A stretch of DNA of 11,953 nucleotides from Larix sibirica (taxonomy: Eukaryota > Streptophyta > Pinopsida > Pinales > Pinaceae): NCBI GenBank assembly GCA_004151065.3, contig NWUY0300027523.1, positions 20,046 through 31,998 on the forward strand. Reading direction: 5' to 3'. The number at the start of each line of letters is the position of its first letter. Position 1 is the first letter of the stretch. A program made the position numbers and the translations under genes. Positions 1-7,010 of this stretch are shown one piece after another. The notes under the pieces were generated by a model. It saw only the letters and a program-made list of their open reading frames with translations, ran no database searches and was not told the DNA's origin.

Positions 1-240
1 TAGGGCCCCTAGCAGTTATCTAGGGATCTTGGTCCAAGCAGTACAGGCCATGGCAAAGGCCCTTAGCTGATCACTAGGGCCTCCTGGTCAATTACACTAG
101 AGAGATTCTTGGTCAGGGACCAAACAGTGCATAACCCTAGCAGATATCTAGGGAACTTGGTCTAGGACCAAGTCAGATAAGCCCCTAACAGGTATCTAGG
201 GCCCCTAGTTGATCCCTAAGGTACCTGGTCAGTTAACCAA
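1..240. repeat. Degenerate CTAGGG / CTTGGTC repeat array
   Basis: A short motif recurs at irregular spacing: CCCTAGCAG or a variant, then TATCTAGGG, then CTTGGTC or CCTGGTC. The clearest units start near 6, 61, 135 and 182. Spacing is about 45-75 bases and copies are well diverged, so this is an old array and not a fresh satellite. It runs off the left edge, so its full length is unknown. No reading frame is open across it. It may belong to the internal or 3' region of the LTR element that follows, or be an independent repeat. Confidence 0.5.
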
Positions 241-437
241 GATGATGATGTGTGTTATATTTCTCTCCTTGGTGAGTGGGATACGAGACCTTCTCAAGGG
301 ACTGGCCACCCCTTGTTGAAGCACCTAGCGCATGACTTTGGTGTCAATAAGGAGAACGAGATAAACATTGAAAATCTTCGTTATTTATGATGATGTACCT
401 TGAGTTGGCATGTGTGGACCATGAAGATCAAGTGGAA
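241..437 (+). other. Possible 3' internal end of a Copia-like element
   Basis: No gene can be supported here. The stretch ends in AGATCAAGTGGAAGTCTTAA (425-444). This resembles the purine-rich AAGTGGGAGATTGTT-type sequence that commonly sits at the junction of the internal region and the 3' LTR in plant Copia elements. If so, it would be the decayed polypurine tract, and the sequence before it the last part of the element's internal region. I could not read a convincing integrase, RT or RNase H motif in it. The call rests on the junction motif alone. Confidence 0.25.
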
Positions 438-450
438 GTCTTAANAAGAG

Positions 451-540
451 CCCATTTGTAAAGGACCAAAGGACCAAGAACCCACTTGTAAAGGACCAAA
501 GGACCAAGAGCCCACTTTAAAAGTTCCAAAGGACCAAGAT
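451..540 (+). repeat. 30-bp tandem repeat, three copies, in LTR U3
   Basis: Three adjacent units start at 451, 481 and 511 with an exact 30-base period. Each holds CCCA, then a T/A-rich stretch, then AAGGACCAAAGGACCAAG or a variant; the third unit has changed AAGGACC to AAGTTCC. Each unit also contains the internal doublet AAGGACC. The array lies about 110-200 bases upstream of the TATA box at 648. Retrotransposon enhancer repeats often sit there, but a regulatory role is inference only. Confidence 0.75.
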
Positions 541-647
541 AAAGTAAAAAAGGCTAAAAGTTAAAATAAAATAATGAAACCCTAACTAGATGGATTTTAT
601 TATTTATTTTATTCCTAAGACTATGGAAACGATTCTCAAGAGTGAAA

Positions 648-655
648 TATAAATA
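648..655 (+). promoter_or_regulatory. TATA box of the LTR promoter
   Basis: TATAAATA followed by GAGAAGCATC is a canonical plant TATA box in its usual sequence setting. Transcription would be expected to start roughly 25-35 bases downstream, near 675-690, around TTGAGCAACACACTT. It lies upstream of the U5 signature and downstream of the 30-bp repeats, which is the right order for an LTR promoter. The copy is probably silent in the plant. Confidence 0.5.
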
Positions 656-836
656 GAGAAGCATCCTCATTTGAGCAACACACTTCATGATCTCTATTGC
701 TTATCCAAAAAGAAGATTGTTTTTGGGGTTTTATGCTGGTTATCTATTTCTCCCTACAGTAAGTGCTGCAAGTTGATGGTGTGAAATTCGTTGAAGTCTC
801 TCTCCTTCCTACAAGGTCTTCTCTCAGTCATTTAAG

Positions 837-1150
837 CAGGCCACAGCCCTACACGATCTTCTCTCAAGCAGGCCACAGCCCAACAGGGGTTTCTCTCTGC
901 CTCCCCAAACAGGCCGCAGCCCTGAAGGGCCTTTTCTCAGCCTCTCCAAACAGGCCGCAGCCCTAAAGGGCCTTTTCTCAGCCTCTCCAAACAGGCCGCA
1001 GCCGTAAAGGCCTTTTTCTCAGCCTCTCCAAGCAGGCCGCAGCCCTACAGGGGCTCCTCTCAGCCACTCCTAGCAGGCCGTAGCCCTAAAGGGTCTTCCC
1101 TCAGTCAATTCAAGCATGCCGAACCCTGCTAGAGGAATATCTCAGCCAGC
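837..1150 (+). repeat. 41-bp minisatellite inside the LTR
   Basis: The anchor CAGGCC(A/G)CAGCC starts at 837, 869, 910, 951, 992, 1033 and 1074. Diverged anchors start at 1115 (CATGCCGAACCC) and 1147 (CAGCCGAACTC). The intervals are 32, 41, 41, 41, 41, 41, 41 and 32 bases. Inner copies at 910-1032 are nearly identical, and edge copies are more diverged. Each unit combines a GC-rich half holding the small inverted repeat CCCTAAAGGG with a CT-rich half (CTTTTCTCAGCCTCTCC). Because 41 is not a multiple of three, the reading frame rotates from copy to copy, so the short open frame across 763-966 is not a gene. Confidence 0.9.
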
Positions 1151-1179
1151 CGAACTCTGCTAGCAGCTGTTAGTTGTCT

Positions 1180-1400
1180 CCAAGTCTCACGGCCAGTCTG
1201 AACAGGGCCTAAAACAGTCAGCCACAGCCTCAATTCAGTCAACAGCAGGCCTAAATCAGTCAAGGAAGTCAATGGCTTGGTCAAAGAATTAACAGCTCAG
1301 TCAACAGCTCAGCTTCACAGTCATCAGTCTCCTCTGTTTGGTCAATGACAGCAGCTAGGGTTTGATCAAATCATTAACAGGCTGATTCAGCCATCTTCAT
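1180..1400 (+). repeat. CAGTCA-rich degenerate repeat in the LTR leader
   Basis: The motifs CAGTCA, GGTCA and AACAGCTCAG recur many times at irregular spacing, for example around 1226, 1246, 1256, 1298, 1318 and 1330. CAGGCCTAAA-type blocks lie between them that resemble pieces of the minisatellite unit. It reads as an older, more scrambled extension of the array before it. I found no coding content. Confidence 0.45.
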
Positions 1401-1503
1401 CAGGCTTCTCTTGGTATGTGTGCCCTAGGGGCAAGTTCAATTTGATGTAAAAGGTCTGATCTTTATATCTGCTGATTGTACAAAATTCAGTCATCTCATA
1501 TTA

Positions 1504-1699
1504 AGGAAGATTTGCATTGCTGGGGTTTTTATACCTTAAAAGGTTTTCCCCAGGGTAAACATTTGTGTCTCCTGTGGATGGTTGATGTTACTTTACTGCT
1601 GTTATAAATCTCAGATTTATAATTTTTTCTTAAGTCTGCTAAAAGTTAAAAGAAGATTGTTACTGCTATCAAACTCAGATCTATGTTAAAAATTTAACA
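1504..1699 (+). repeat. U5 direct repeat, copy 1 (matches 4404-4614)
   Basis: This block is highly similar to 4404-4614 in the same orientation. Shared landmarks in order are AAGAT, the hairpin block CTGGGG to CCCCAG, GGTAAA, TTGTGTCTC, GTGGATGGTTGAT, AATCTCAGATTT, AAGTCTGCTAAAAGTT, TACTGCTATCAAACTCAG and ATCTATGTTAAAAA. Both copies end in an ACA trinucleotide, TTTAACA here and TTTGACA in the other. Two independent copies of one LTR end is the simplest reading. The second copy carries an extra stretch of about 20 bases near 4495-4520. Confidence 0.85.
1520..1553 (+). other. Conserved nested hairpin in LTR U5 (copy 1)
   Basis: CTGGGG (1520-1525) can pair with CCCCAG (1548-1553). Inside it, ACCTT (1533-1537) can pair with AAGGT (1540-1544) around a 2-base centre. 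The same arrangement is at 4417-4450 in the second copy. In the retroelement RNA this would form an outer 6-bp stem, an internal loop and an inner 5-bp stem. Function is unknown; structures near U5 can serve packaging, dimerisation, 3'-end formation or priming. Confidence 0.55.
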
Positions 1700-2577
1700 A
1701 ATATCACTCTGTGCCAAACAGACTTGGAAGGGAGAAGTGATGATAAGATAAGAATTATGGAGCTAGTTGAGGAATTGAGAGCAAAACGAGCAGATAAACA
1801 AGTAAGTTCTGACTCTATTGTAGATCTTTATTTATTTATTTTTGATAAAATGCTTCTGCTTTCTATTAATATGCAAAATATGATATGCATTTTGTACAAA
1901 ATGATGGGCTGTGAAGACAACCACCATGAGCTATGGCTGAAAGGAAAAATACCCTAGCCAAACCATCTTTGTCATGTAGGGAAACAAAAAATAAAAGGTT
2001 TTAAAAGTGACAACTCCTAAGGCAACAAACATTAAACAACATAATAACTGGCCAGCTGTCCAGAGCAAGATGTCATGTCAAGTAGCTGCTGCAATCATGC
2101 TCTTGGCTGGACTGGAGTCTTCGTCCTTTCAGGGTGGCGCCCACCCATCCATTGTGGGCTTATGATGGCCCACATAGGGCTTCATCTGTTGTTTCTCAGC
2201 ATGGGCTCATCAGGGCGCTCTGGTTTAGAGATGGCTAGAGGAATAGTTGGAAGTTTGTCAAGTCGGGGGACTTTCAGGTCTGAGGTGGTAGGACAATTCC
2301 AATGCTTCTGGTACATCGACCAGAGATTCTTGACTTTATACATGAGTGAGACCCTTGGACTCCATTCCTAGATCCTCTAGCCACCTCTTAGACCGATCTT
2401 CATTGGGATGCTCATTTCCTTTTTAACAGTGCTCCCTTATGTCAGTGGTACCAAGAGACAGATCAATAGCAACCTTTCTTTTGATTAGATATCAATGAGG
2501 TCTCAAGGGGCCATCTCTACTTCCCAGAGACCCCATTGGGATTGCCGTTTGAGATCCCACACCAGTAGTCAGATAAG
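1700..2577. other. Unclassified spacer with one exon-like stretch
   Basis: No gene can be supported. After the LTR end, AATATCACTCTGTGCC (1700-1715) could be a badly decayed primer binding site, but the match is weak. From 1722 a frame of 26 codons (LEGRSDDKIRIMELVEEL and on, acidic and helical) is preceded by CAG at 1718 and followed by GTAAGT at 1802, so it looks like a small exon. I do not recognise the peptide. From about 2050 to 2370 the sequence is GC-richer, with an open frame of 98 codons whose product resembles no family I know. It is probably the internal part of a non-autonomous or decayed element. Confidence 0.3.
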
Positions 2578-2879
2578 TTCACGTAGGCCTTGGCATTGCG
2601 CTACCTCTTCTAGGCCACAAGACATTTTGTAGTCCAGATTTTCTTCTAGCTCCTATTCTAGATACTCTTTTATCCAGGGTTTCCTCCATTTGGCCTTGGA
2701 TGTTAGGCAAGGTAGCTATAGTGGACCATGATATGTTTGCATTATTCGTATTTTGGATTTTGTATCCATTCTTTTGATACATCTTTGATCCATATTTGTT
2801 CTCTGCTAACGATGTTTAGTCTTAAGTGTTAGATTTTCGGGTTACTTGGAAAGTATTTACACCATGTTTGGTGGTGCTT

Positions 2880-3266
2880 CATCATTTTCCTATTTGTTGA
2901 ATTTATGTTTCTGATTTTCTAACTGCTCATCTTTGATCTTTTGATTTGTTCAAGCAACCTTTGATTAAGGTTCCTTAGACTAGAACCTTCTTCATCTTTT
3001 TTTGATAATTTCTTTTCAAGATCTTGATTCTTTTGTTCCAACTTCTATATGCATTTCTTCAATTCCTTTGACTTCATGATTTTTGCAAGTGGTTTTTGAT
3101 TCTTATTTTTTAGGTGAGAAATTTCTTCGTTTTTTTCAACGATAACATTTTCACATTCGATTTGCTGATCTTGCAAGTTTTGTATTGATTTCTGGCTATC
3201 TTGAAGGATCACTTCGAATACGTCCTTGAGGTTTTTTAATGAGGGCACTTCTGAGCATGGTTTCAT
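2880..3266 (-). pseudogene. Decayed coiled-coil ORF, possibly gag-like
   Basis: On the - strand an open frame starts at 3266 with MKPCSEVPSLKNLKDVFEVI. It continues with a strongly charged helical stretch rich in Q, E, K, N and L (for example SQKSIQNLQDQQIECENVIV), as in a coiled coil. It stops at a TAG just below 3048. The next codons in the same frame keep the same character (KLEQKNQDLEKKLSKKDEE), and after a frame change near 2935 again (IKDEQLENQKHKFNK). That points to one longer coiled-coil protein broken by a stop and a frameshift. Plant retrotransposon gag or ORF1 proteins and cytoskeletal proteins both have such segments. No zinc knuckle or catalytic motif is visible. It lies downstream, in transcription order, of the - strand LTR at 3848-4403, so it may be that element's gag remnant. 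Confidence 0.35.
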
Positions 3267-3299
3267 TGTAGAATGTCAAAAACTTTTTCTCCATGTTTA

Positions 3300-3847
3300 A
3301 AATGAAAGTACCTAGTGTTTGTACCCAAGTTGAACATAGAATTATATTAATGTCTTTATAAAACATAAATGTGACATTGAATTTGGATATGAAGGTATAT
3401 TCATTCTGTAATAGACAAACACAAATATATAAATAAGCATTAATAAATAAATAATAATAAATAATGAAATAGTTAATTAATGAAGTGACATGATCTAATT
3501 AAAGGACACGACCATTCATCCATGGTGGCCAGTCAATGCATACATATATATACTGCCCCATGACATTGTAATCATATCTCTTATTCATTATACAATTATT
3601 ATATTCGTCCTTTATGTATTATAATCTTTTGTCTTTCATATATTGGCTATTCAGTGAATGAACTATGTTCATCTTTGGGAAATGAACTCTATTCGTTTCA
3701 CATTAACTCTCGATAGTAGATAATTTATTTTGTATTATTTTTCGGTTTTGAATTTTAATGTTTCCTTTATGCTCATCTCAAAAATCAATAATTGATTGGC
3801 TATGTCAACATTGATGTGATTTTGATGTGAGAATTCTTAGCTCACCA
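3300..3847. other. AT-rich non-coding stretch with a + strand TATA-like site
   Basis: No gene is visible. There is an AT-rich simple stretch of TAATAAATAAATAATAATAA type at about 3434-3465. At about 3541-3551 there is an ATACATATATATA block followed by CTGCCCCATGACATTG and a TTATTCATTATACAATTATT tract. These resemble a plant TATA region and the leader of an LTR, but no repeat partner is in the window to confirm one. GCTCACCA at 3840-3847 is discussed with the - strand LTR next to it. Confidence 0.3.
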
Positions 3848-4403
3848 GAACACGGTTACACTTTCGATCTTTAAATCAGTAATTACATTAACTCACAATT
3901 ACTGAAAAGATAAATGTAACACACACTGATAAACAACCATTACAAAGAAAACCACAACAAAAGATACACAAGGATCACCTTGGAAACTCCAGTCCTTCAA
4001 GAAAACCAACAAATGTTTGTCTTCTTCTTATTGCAGGATTTGATTACAACTACACTACAGTAGTCCTTCGGATAAACCCTCCGGATCTGGACCAAAAGAC
4101 ATGAGAAGATGGCCCAAATCATATCTACAGTCTGGATAGATAAACCCTAGATCCACCTTGGATCCAATAGACAACAGAGAAGTAACTCTCCCCCGGAAAA
4201 ACTCTGATCTCAACCTGAGATCTGGACTACTCACTACAAGAGGAAACCTGTCTCTTGCAACTGTGATCATGACCACTACAAAAGATCTCCTTTACTCCTG
4301 TGACTGTGATATTTAGAACACTCTCCTTAAACTCCTTTTATAACTTGACTTTATGTCAATACCATGAGCAATACCATTGACCCTCTAGTACCATGGGCTA
4401 ACN
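3848..4403 (-). mobile_element. Copia-like LTR on the - strand, nested in the U5 copy
   Basis: Read on the - strand, the right end begins NGTTAGCCCATGGTACT. If the ambiguous base 4403 is A on the + strand, this is TGTTAG, a standard Copia LTR start. A TATA box (TATAAAAG, + coordinates 4335-4342) follows. About 350 bases later comes GTTTCCAAGGTGATCCTTGT, which resembles the GTTTCCACGTAAATCTTGTGT-type sequence of plant LTR U5. The proposed end is near 3848, where the - strand reads TGGTGAGC. This is a possible remnant of the initiator-Met tRNA primer site TGGTATCAGAGC with four bases lost. The resulting length, about 555 bp, is normal for Copia. The left boundary is the weakest part of the call. 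The short open frame at 4055-4276 lies within it and is not considered a gene. Confidence 0.5.
4335..4342 (-). promoter_or_regulatory. TATA box of the - strand LTR
   Basis: On the - strand the sequence is AGTTATAAAAGGAGTTTAAG, a textbook plant TATA box about 60-70 bases inside the proposed LTR start. The expected initiation site would be near 4305-4312. It points leftward, away from the kinase exons. Confidence 0.5.
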
Positions 4404-4614
4404 AAGATTATTTTTGCTGGGGTTTTTATACCTTAAAAGGTTTTCCCCAGGGTAAATTTTGTGTCTCTTGTGGATGGTTGATTTTTCTTTACTGTTGATG
4501 ATCTACTGTTCTTCTACTGCTACTAAATCTCAGATTTGAAATTTTAAGTCTGCTAAAAGTTTAAAAAAGACTGTTACTGCTATCAAACTCAGATCTATGT
4601 TAAAAAATTTGACA
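4404..4614 (+). repeat. U5 direct repeat, copy 2 (5' part missing)
   Basis: This is the partner of 1504-1699, with the same order of blocks and the same U5 hairpin (4417-4450). Homology to copy 1 begins exactly at the AAGAT following base 4403. Nothing resembling the minisatellite or U3 of copy 1 lies to its left. It is therefore the 3' remnant of a second LTR of the same family, cut by the - strand element. The end TTTGACA at 4614 is followed by CATGATAGATGG, with no recognisable primer binding site. Confidence 0.8.
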
Positions 4615-5834
4615 CATGATAGATGGTGTTTTGGAGTCTCATCATATATTATTATTTTTGCAACTCTTTTGTGATTGTAACGGTTTTATTCATTGTGTGC
4701 ACATTAAGTTCTGTTGATTTCTGGTCAAGGTTTTTCCATCAAGCTGCCATGGTCCTTTGCTTGATAAAGTAAACATCTGGTTTGATGACTTTTTGGAGTA
4801 GTTTCAATTATGTTCCTTTTCTTTGTTGTGAGCATATTTACTAAAAGTGTTCATATAATTTAATTTCCAACCTTTCTTTTCAATTTCCATTGACATCTCT
4901 TGGGTGAAAGCACGTGGTTTTGGAGGTGGAACCTGAAGGCTGAAACTATGTTCGGTGTTAACTATGTCCAAAACAATTTTTGTTTAGAGTTTGGTGATAT
5001 GCATTGACTGTTACATTCTCTTCACTGTCCCTTAGATCTACACGGTTATGTCTGTGTCTGGCATTGTTATTGTCTTTTGTTTGTATCATGTAACATCTCT
5101 TTGGAACTTAGTCGCTGAGACCAATGTAACTGTGAGTTTAGGTTGATAGAATCCACCAGTTTATTGATGCACAAAAGTGCACATAACGAAGCAACCGAGC
5201 TGGAAGTTTTTTAAATTATAAAGGCGACATGTTACCTTGTACCTTTGGCTGCTGATTGGACCGCTCTAAATTTATGGAAAGTGCTTTGTCTACAAGGATT
5301 GTCCACTCTTAGGCTCATGATCATCCACTGCAAAATACCTGAAGCAAAATCCTTTCACATGACCCTTGATTCTTGACATTCACATGATTCTTCATGTGAC
5401 TTTTCCTGTATAGACATGCACACACTTAAAGATTTTCTCATTTTGATGGATTCTTCTACTTCTTGAATTTCCAAGGTATCTTTTCATCCCTGCTATTGAC
5501 TTATTTTTAGTGCACGTCATTCCCCTAGATCCCGATAGCTTTGGACTCCTGACAAGGGATGATAAAGAGGACTCATGCCATTCAACCCAGATACTAATCC
5601 ACAGTTTTAGACATTTGGAGGGATTTCTTACAAATTATGATTGATTGTAGTTTGAGTAAACTACTATGTGGTACTAGTAATTTGTGGTTCTAATGGTTGG
5701 TGATATTGTACTCTGTTTGACCTTGAAAGTACTGTCATTGAACTAATGCTGATTGTGCTTCTAGTGGTTTCAAACAGTGTGTACTGGTTACTTTGAGTTT
5801 GATTCTTTTAATATGATGGTTATTTGTGGCCCAG
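4615..5834 (+). other. Probable intron of the CTR1-like gene
   Basis: This 1.2-kb stretch is T-rich on the + strand, has stops in all frames and ends in a TTTGTGGCCCAG acceptor directly before a kinase exon. That is the composition expected of a plant intron. I looked for the kinase exons that should precede it (the HRDLK, DFG and APE regions, and the W-E-L-x-T/P segment before Q-V-V) and found none. The intron must begin further left, possibly beyond the window, which would place the LTR elements at 438-4614 inside it. Confidence 0.5.
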
Positions 5835-6198
5835 GTTGTTGGAGCTGTTGGCTTTCAAAACAGAAGGCTTCAGATTCCAAAAGATGTTAAGCCCGAGATA
5901 GCTGCTATAATTGAGTCTTGCTGGGCCAAGTATATTACTGCCTGACAATCGTTTTCTTAAAATTCTTTGCAAATATCTGGATTGTTCTATGATTGTTGAA
6001 ATCGTCGTCTGATTTCTTTCTTGATTGGTGGTTTACTGGTATTTTATTGTGATAGATTGTACGATGGGATCTGATATATTGTTTTGCAGTGATCCACGGA
6101 AGCGGCCATCATTTGCAAGTATTATGGAATTGTTGAAGCCTTTAGTAAAACCTCCAACCTCACAACCAATCCGAGGGGTAACGCTGCCGCCATCTTGA
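5835..6198 (+). CDS. CTR1: CTR1-like Raf MAPKKK, last two coding exons (partial)
   Basis: Exon A (5835-5929) follows an AG acceptor and ends at GCCAA before a GTATAT donor. Exon B (6090-6198) follows TTTTGCAG and ends at TGA. The joined frame (95 + 109 bases) gives 67 residues: [31 protein letters not shown], then [20 protein letters not shown] and a proline-rich tail ending LPPS. These are kinase subdomains X-XI, including the invariant Arg of RPSF that holds the C-lobe by its salt bridge to the APE glutamate. The CW-x-x-(D/E)P-x-x-RPSF block and the LLKPL ending match CTR1 better than its relative EDR1. The phase-0 start before VV agrees with what I recall of the CTR1 intron after NPAQ. CTR1 is an ER-associated Ser/Thr kinase that binds ethylene receptors and restrains EIN2. 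The catalytic core is not in the window, so this could be an intact gene with a very long intron or an isolated fragment. No stop or frameshift breaks these exons. Confidence 0.85.
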
Positions 6199-6800
6199 AA
6201 GACGTTCTCATGAAAGATACCAAAAATCTGCTTACGTACTGTCTGAAATTGATGCTTTTGCTGATATTTGTTTTGTGAAGGTAAGTGATCTAAATTTCTT
6301 CAAAATTTCACCTAGATCATGAAGGTAAATTGCTATCTGTTATGTCTATGAATGTCATAATCAGATCAATCAAATGTGGTCAGCATGTTCTGAACATGTT
6401 CATAGTAGAGTCAGTACATACATTTTATTCTTTTGTCGTGTGCTCAATCACAGAGTATGCACAAGCCATTTAAATTCCTTTGTGCTTGAACTTTGTTCTT
6501 GTATGATCCAATTTTAACTCTTTCTCTTGTCGTAATGCAGATAACTCCAGTGTACATTACGACTCTTCATAGATCTATAGTGTTTTTGACACAATTGTAC
6601 GTTTTGAGGTGGATATATATTGACGAATTGCAATGAGCTCATAGCTTAACCCAGTCGACCCAAAAATGTAAAATACATATTATATTACTTATTCTTTTGG
6701 CCTTGTGCTCATTGTAATGTATAGGTGGAAGCATACTCTTGAAGCAATAGATTCGAGAGAATTGGTTAGTGCAGCACAGATGTGCTTGTTGTACACTGTT
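6199..6800 (+). other. 3' UTR of the CTR1-like gene with a probable intron
   Basis: Directly after the stop, 6199-6280 is untranslated. It is followed by a strong donor (GAAG then GTAAGT at 6281) and a good acceptor with a pyrimidine tract (CTCTTTCTCTTGTCGTAATGCAG ending at 6540), which gives a 260-base intron. The exon then resumes at 6541. A second possible acceptor, TAATGTATAG, ends at 6724, but I see no equally good donor for it. No sharply defined AATAAA poly(A) signal stands out; plant signals are weak, so the transcript end is not set. The stretch 6800-7010 stays GC-richer than the DNA beyond it and may be the last UTR exon. Confidence 0.5.
6281..6540 (+). other. Predicted 3' UTR intron
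   Basis: The donor GTAAGTGA fits the plant consensus, and the acceptor ...TGCAG follows a T-rich tract. The intron body is AT-rich, as plant introns need. The splice junction falls 82 bases after the TGA at 6196-6198. A junction more than about 50-55 bases beyond the stop can mark an mRNA for nonsense-mediated decay in plants. The prediction has no transcript support here. Confidence 0.5.
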
Positions 6801-7010
6801 CTCTTTGTTAGGAAATGTCTGCCTTTGCAGATGTGGAGTTGCAGGGGGCTTTGAGTGTCATTGCGGTTGACTTTGGGGTTCTGTCTCTTCGTGCTTCAGA
6901 GAGGATATTGAACTGCAAAACAACACCCCAGTTGTTTCTTTTGGCAGTATTGATTTTGGATCATTGGCCACATATCTGTGAGTACAATGTGGTTGTCTTC
7001 AACTAACTAT

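Larger units (their letters stand above)
438..1699 (+). mobile_element. Copia-like LTR, + orientation, solo or 3' LTR
   Basis: The order of signals fits an LTR. A direct-repeat U3 (451-540) is followed by a TATA box at 648-655, a GC-richer leader with a minisatellite (about 837-1150), and a U5. The U5 carries the T-rich, TTTTCCCC then GGTAAA then TTGTGTCTC signature common near the 3' end of plant Copia LTRs. The last 190 bases recur at 4404-4614, and both copies end in an ACA trinucleotide (...TTTAACA and ...TTTGACA), as an LTR end should. About 1.26 kb is long for a Copia LTR; the minisatellite accounts for part of that. The left boundary is inferred from the purine-rich motif, and there is an ambiguous base at 445. 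No clear primer binding site follows at 1700, which favours a 3' or solo LTR, or a decayed site. Confidence 0.55.

Noticed and set aside
763-966. Open frame over the minisatellite (Ser/Pro-rich peptide)
   Set aside because: The 41-bp period changes frame in every copy, so the frame is an accident of the repeat and shows no protein-level conservation.
1700-1715. Primer binding site directly after the + strand LTR
   Set aside because: AATATCACTCTGTGCC shares only TATCA and a final GCC with the Met-tRNA type site, needing an insertion to align; too weak to call.
2075-2371. Open frame of 98 codons on the + strand
   Set aside because: No domain, no splice or start context that stands out, composition unlike a conserved protein; more likely GC-richer repeat DNA without stops.
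3775-3810. Gypsy-type primer site (TTGGCGCC-like) near ATTGATTGGCTATGTC
   Set aside because: Only TTGGC matches; no LTR end could be set before it.
4055-4276. Open frame of 73 codons on the - strand
   Set aside because: It lies in the leader part of the proposed - strand LTR and resembles no protein family.
6815-7006. Open frame of 63 codons after the kinase gene
   Set aside because: It is downstream of the stop in the likely 3' UTR region; the peptide is hydrophobic without motifs, and AG/GT pairs inside it are too weak to call an exon.
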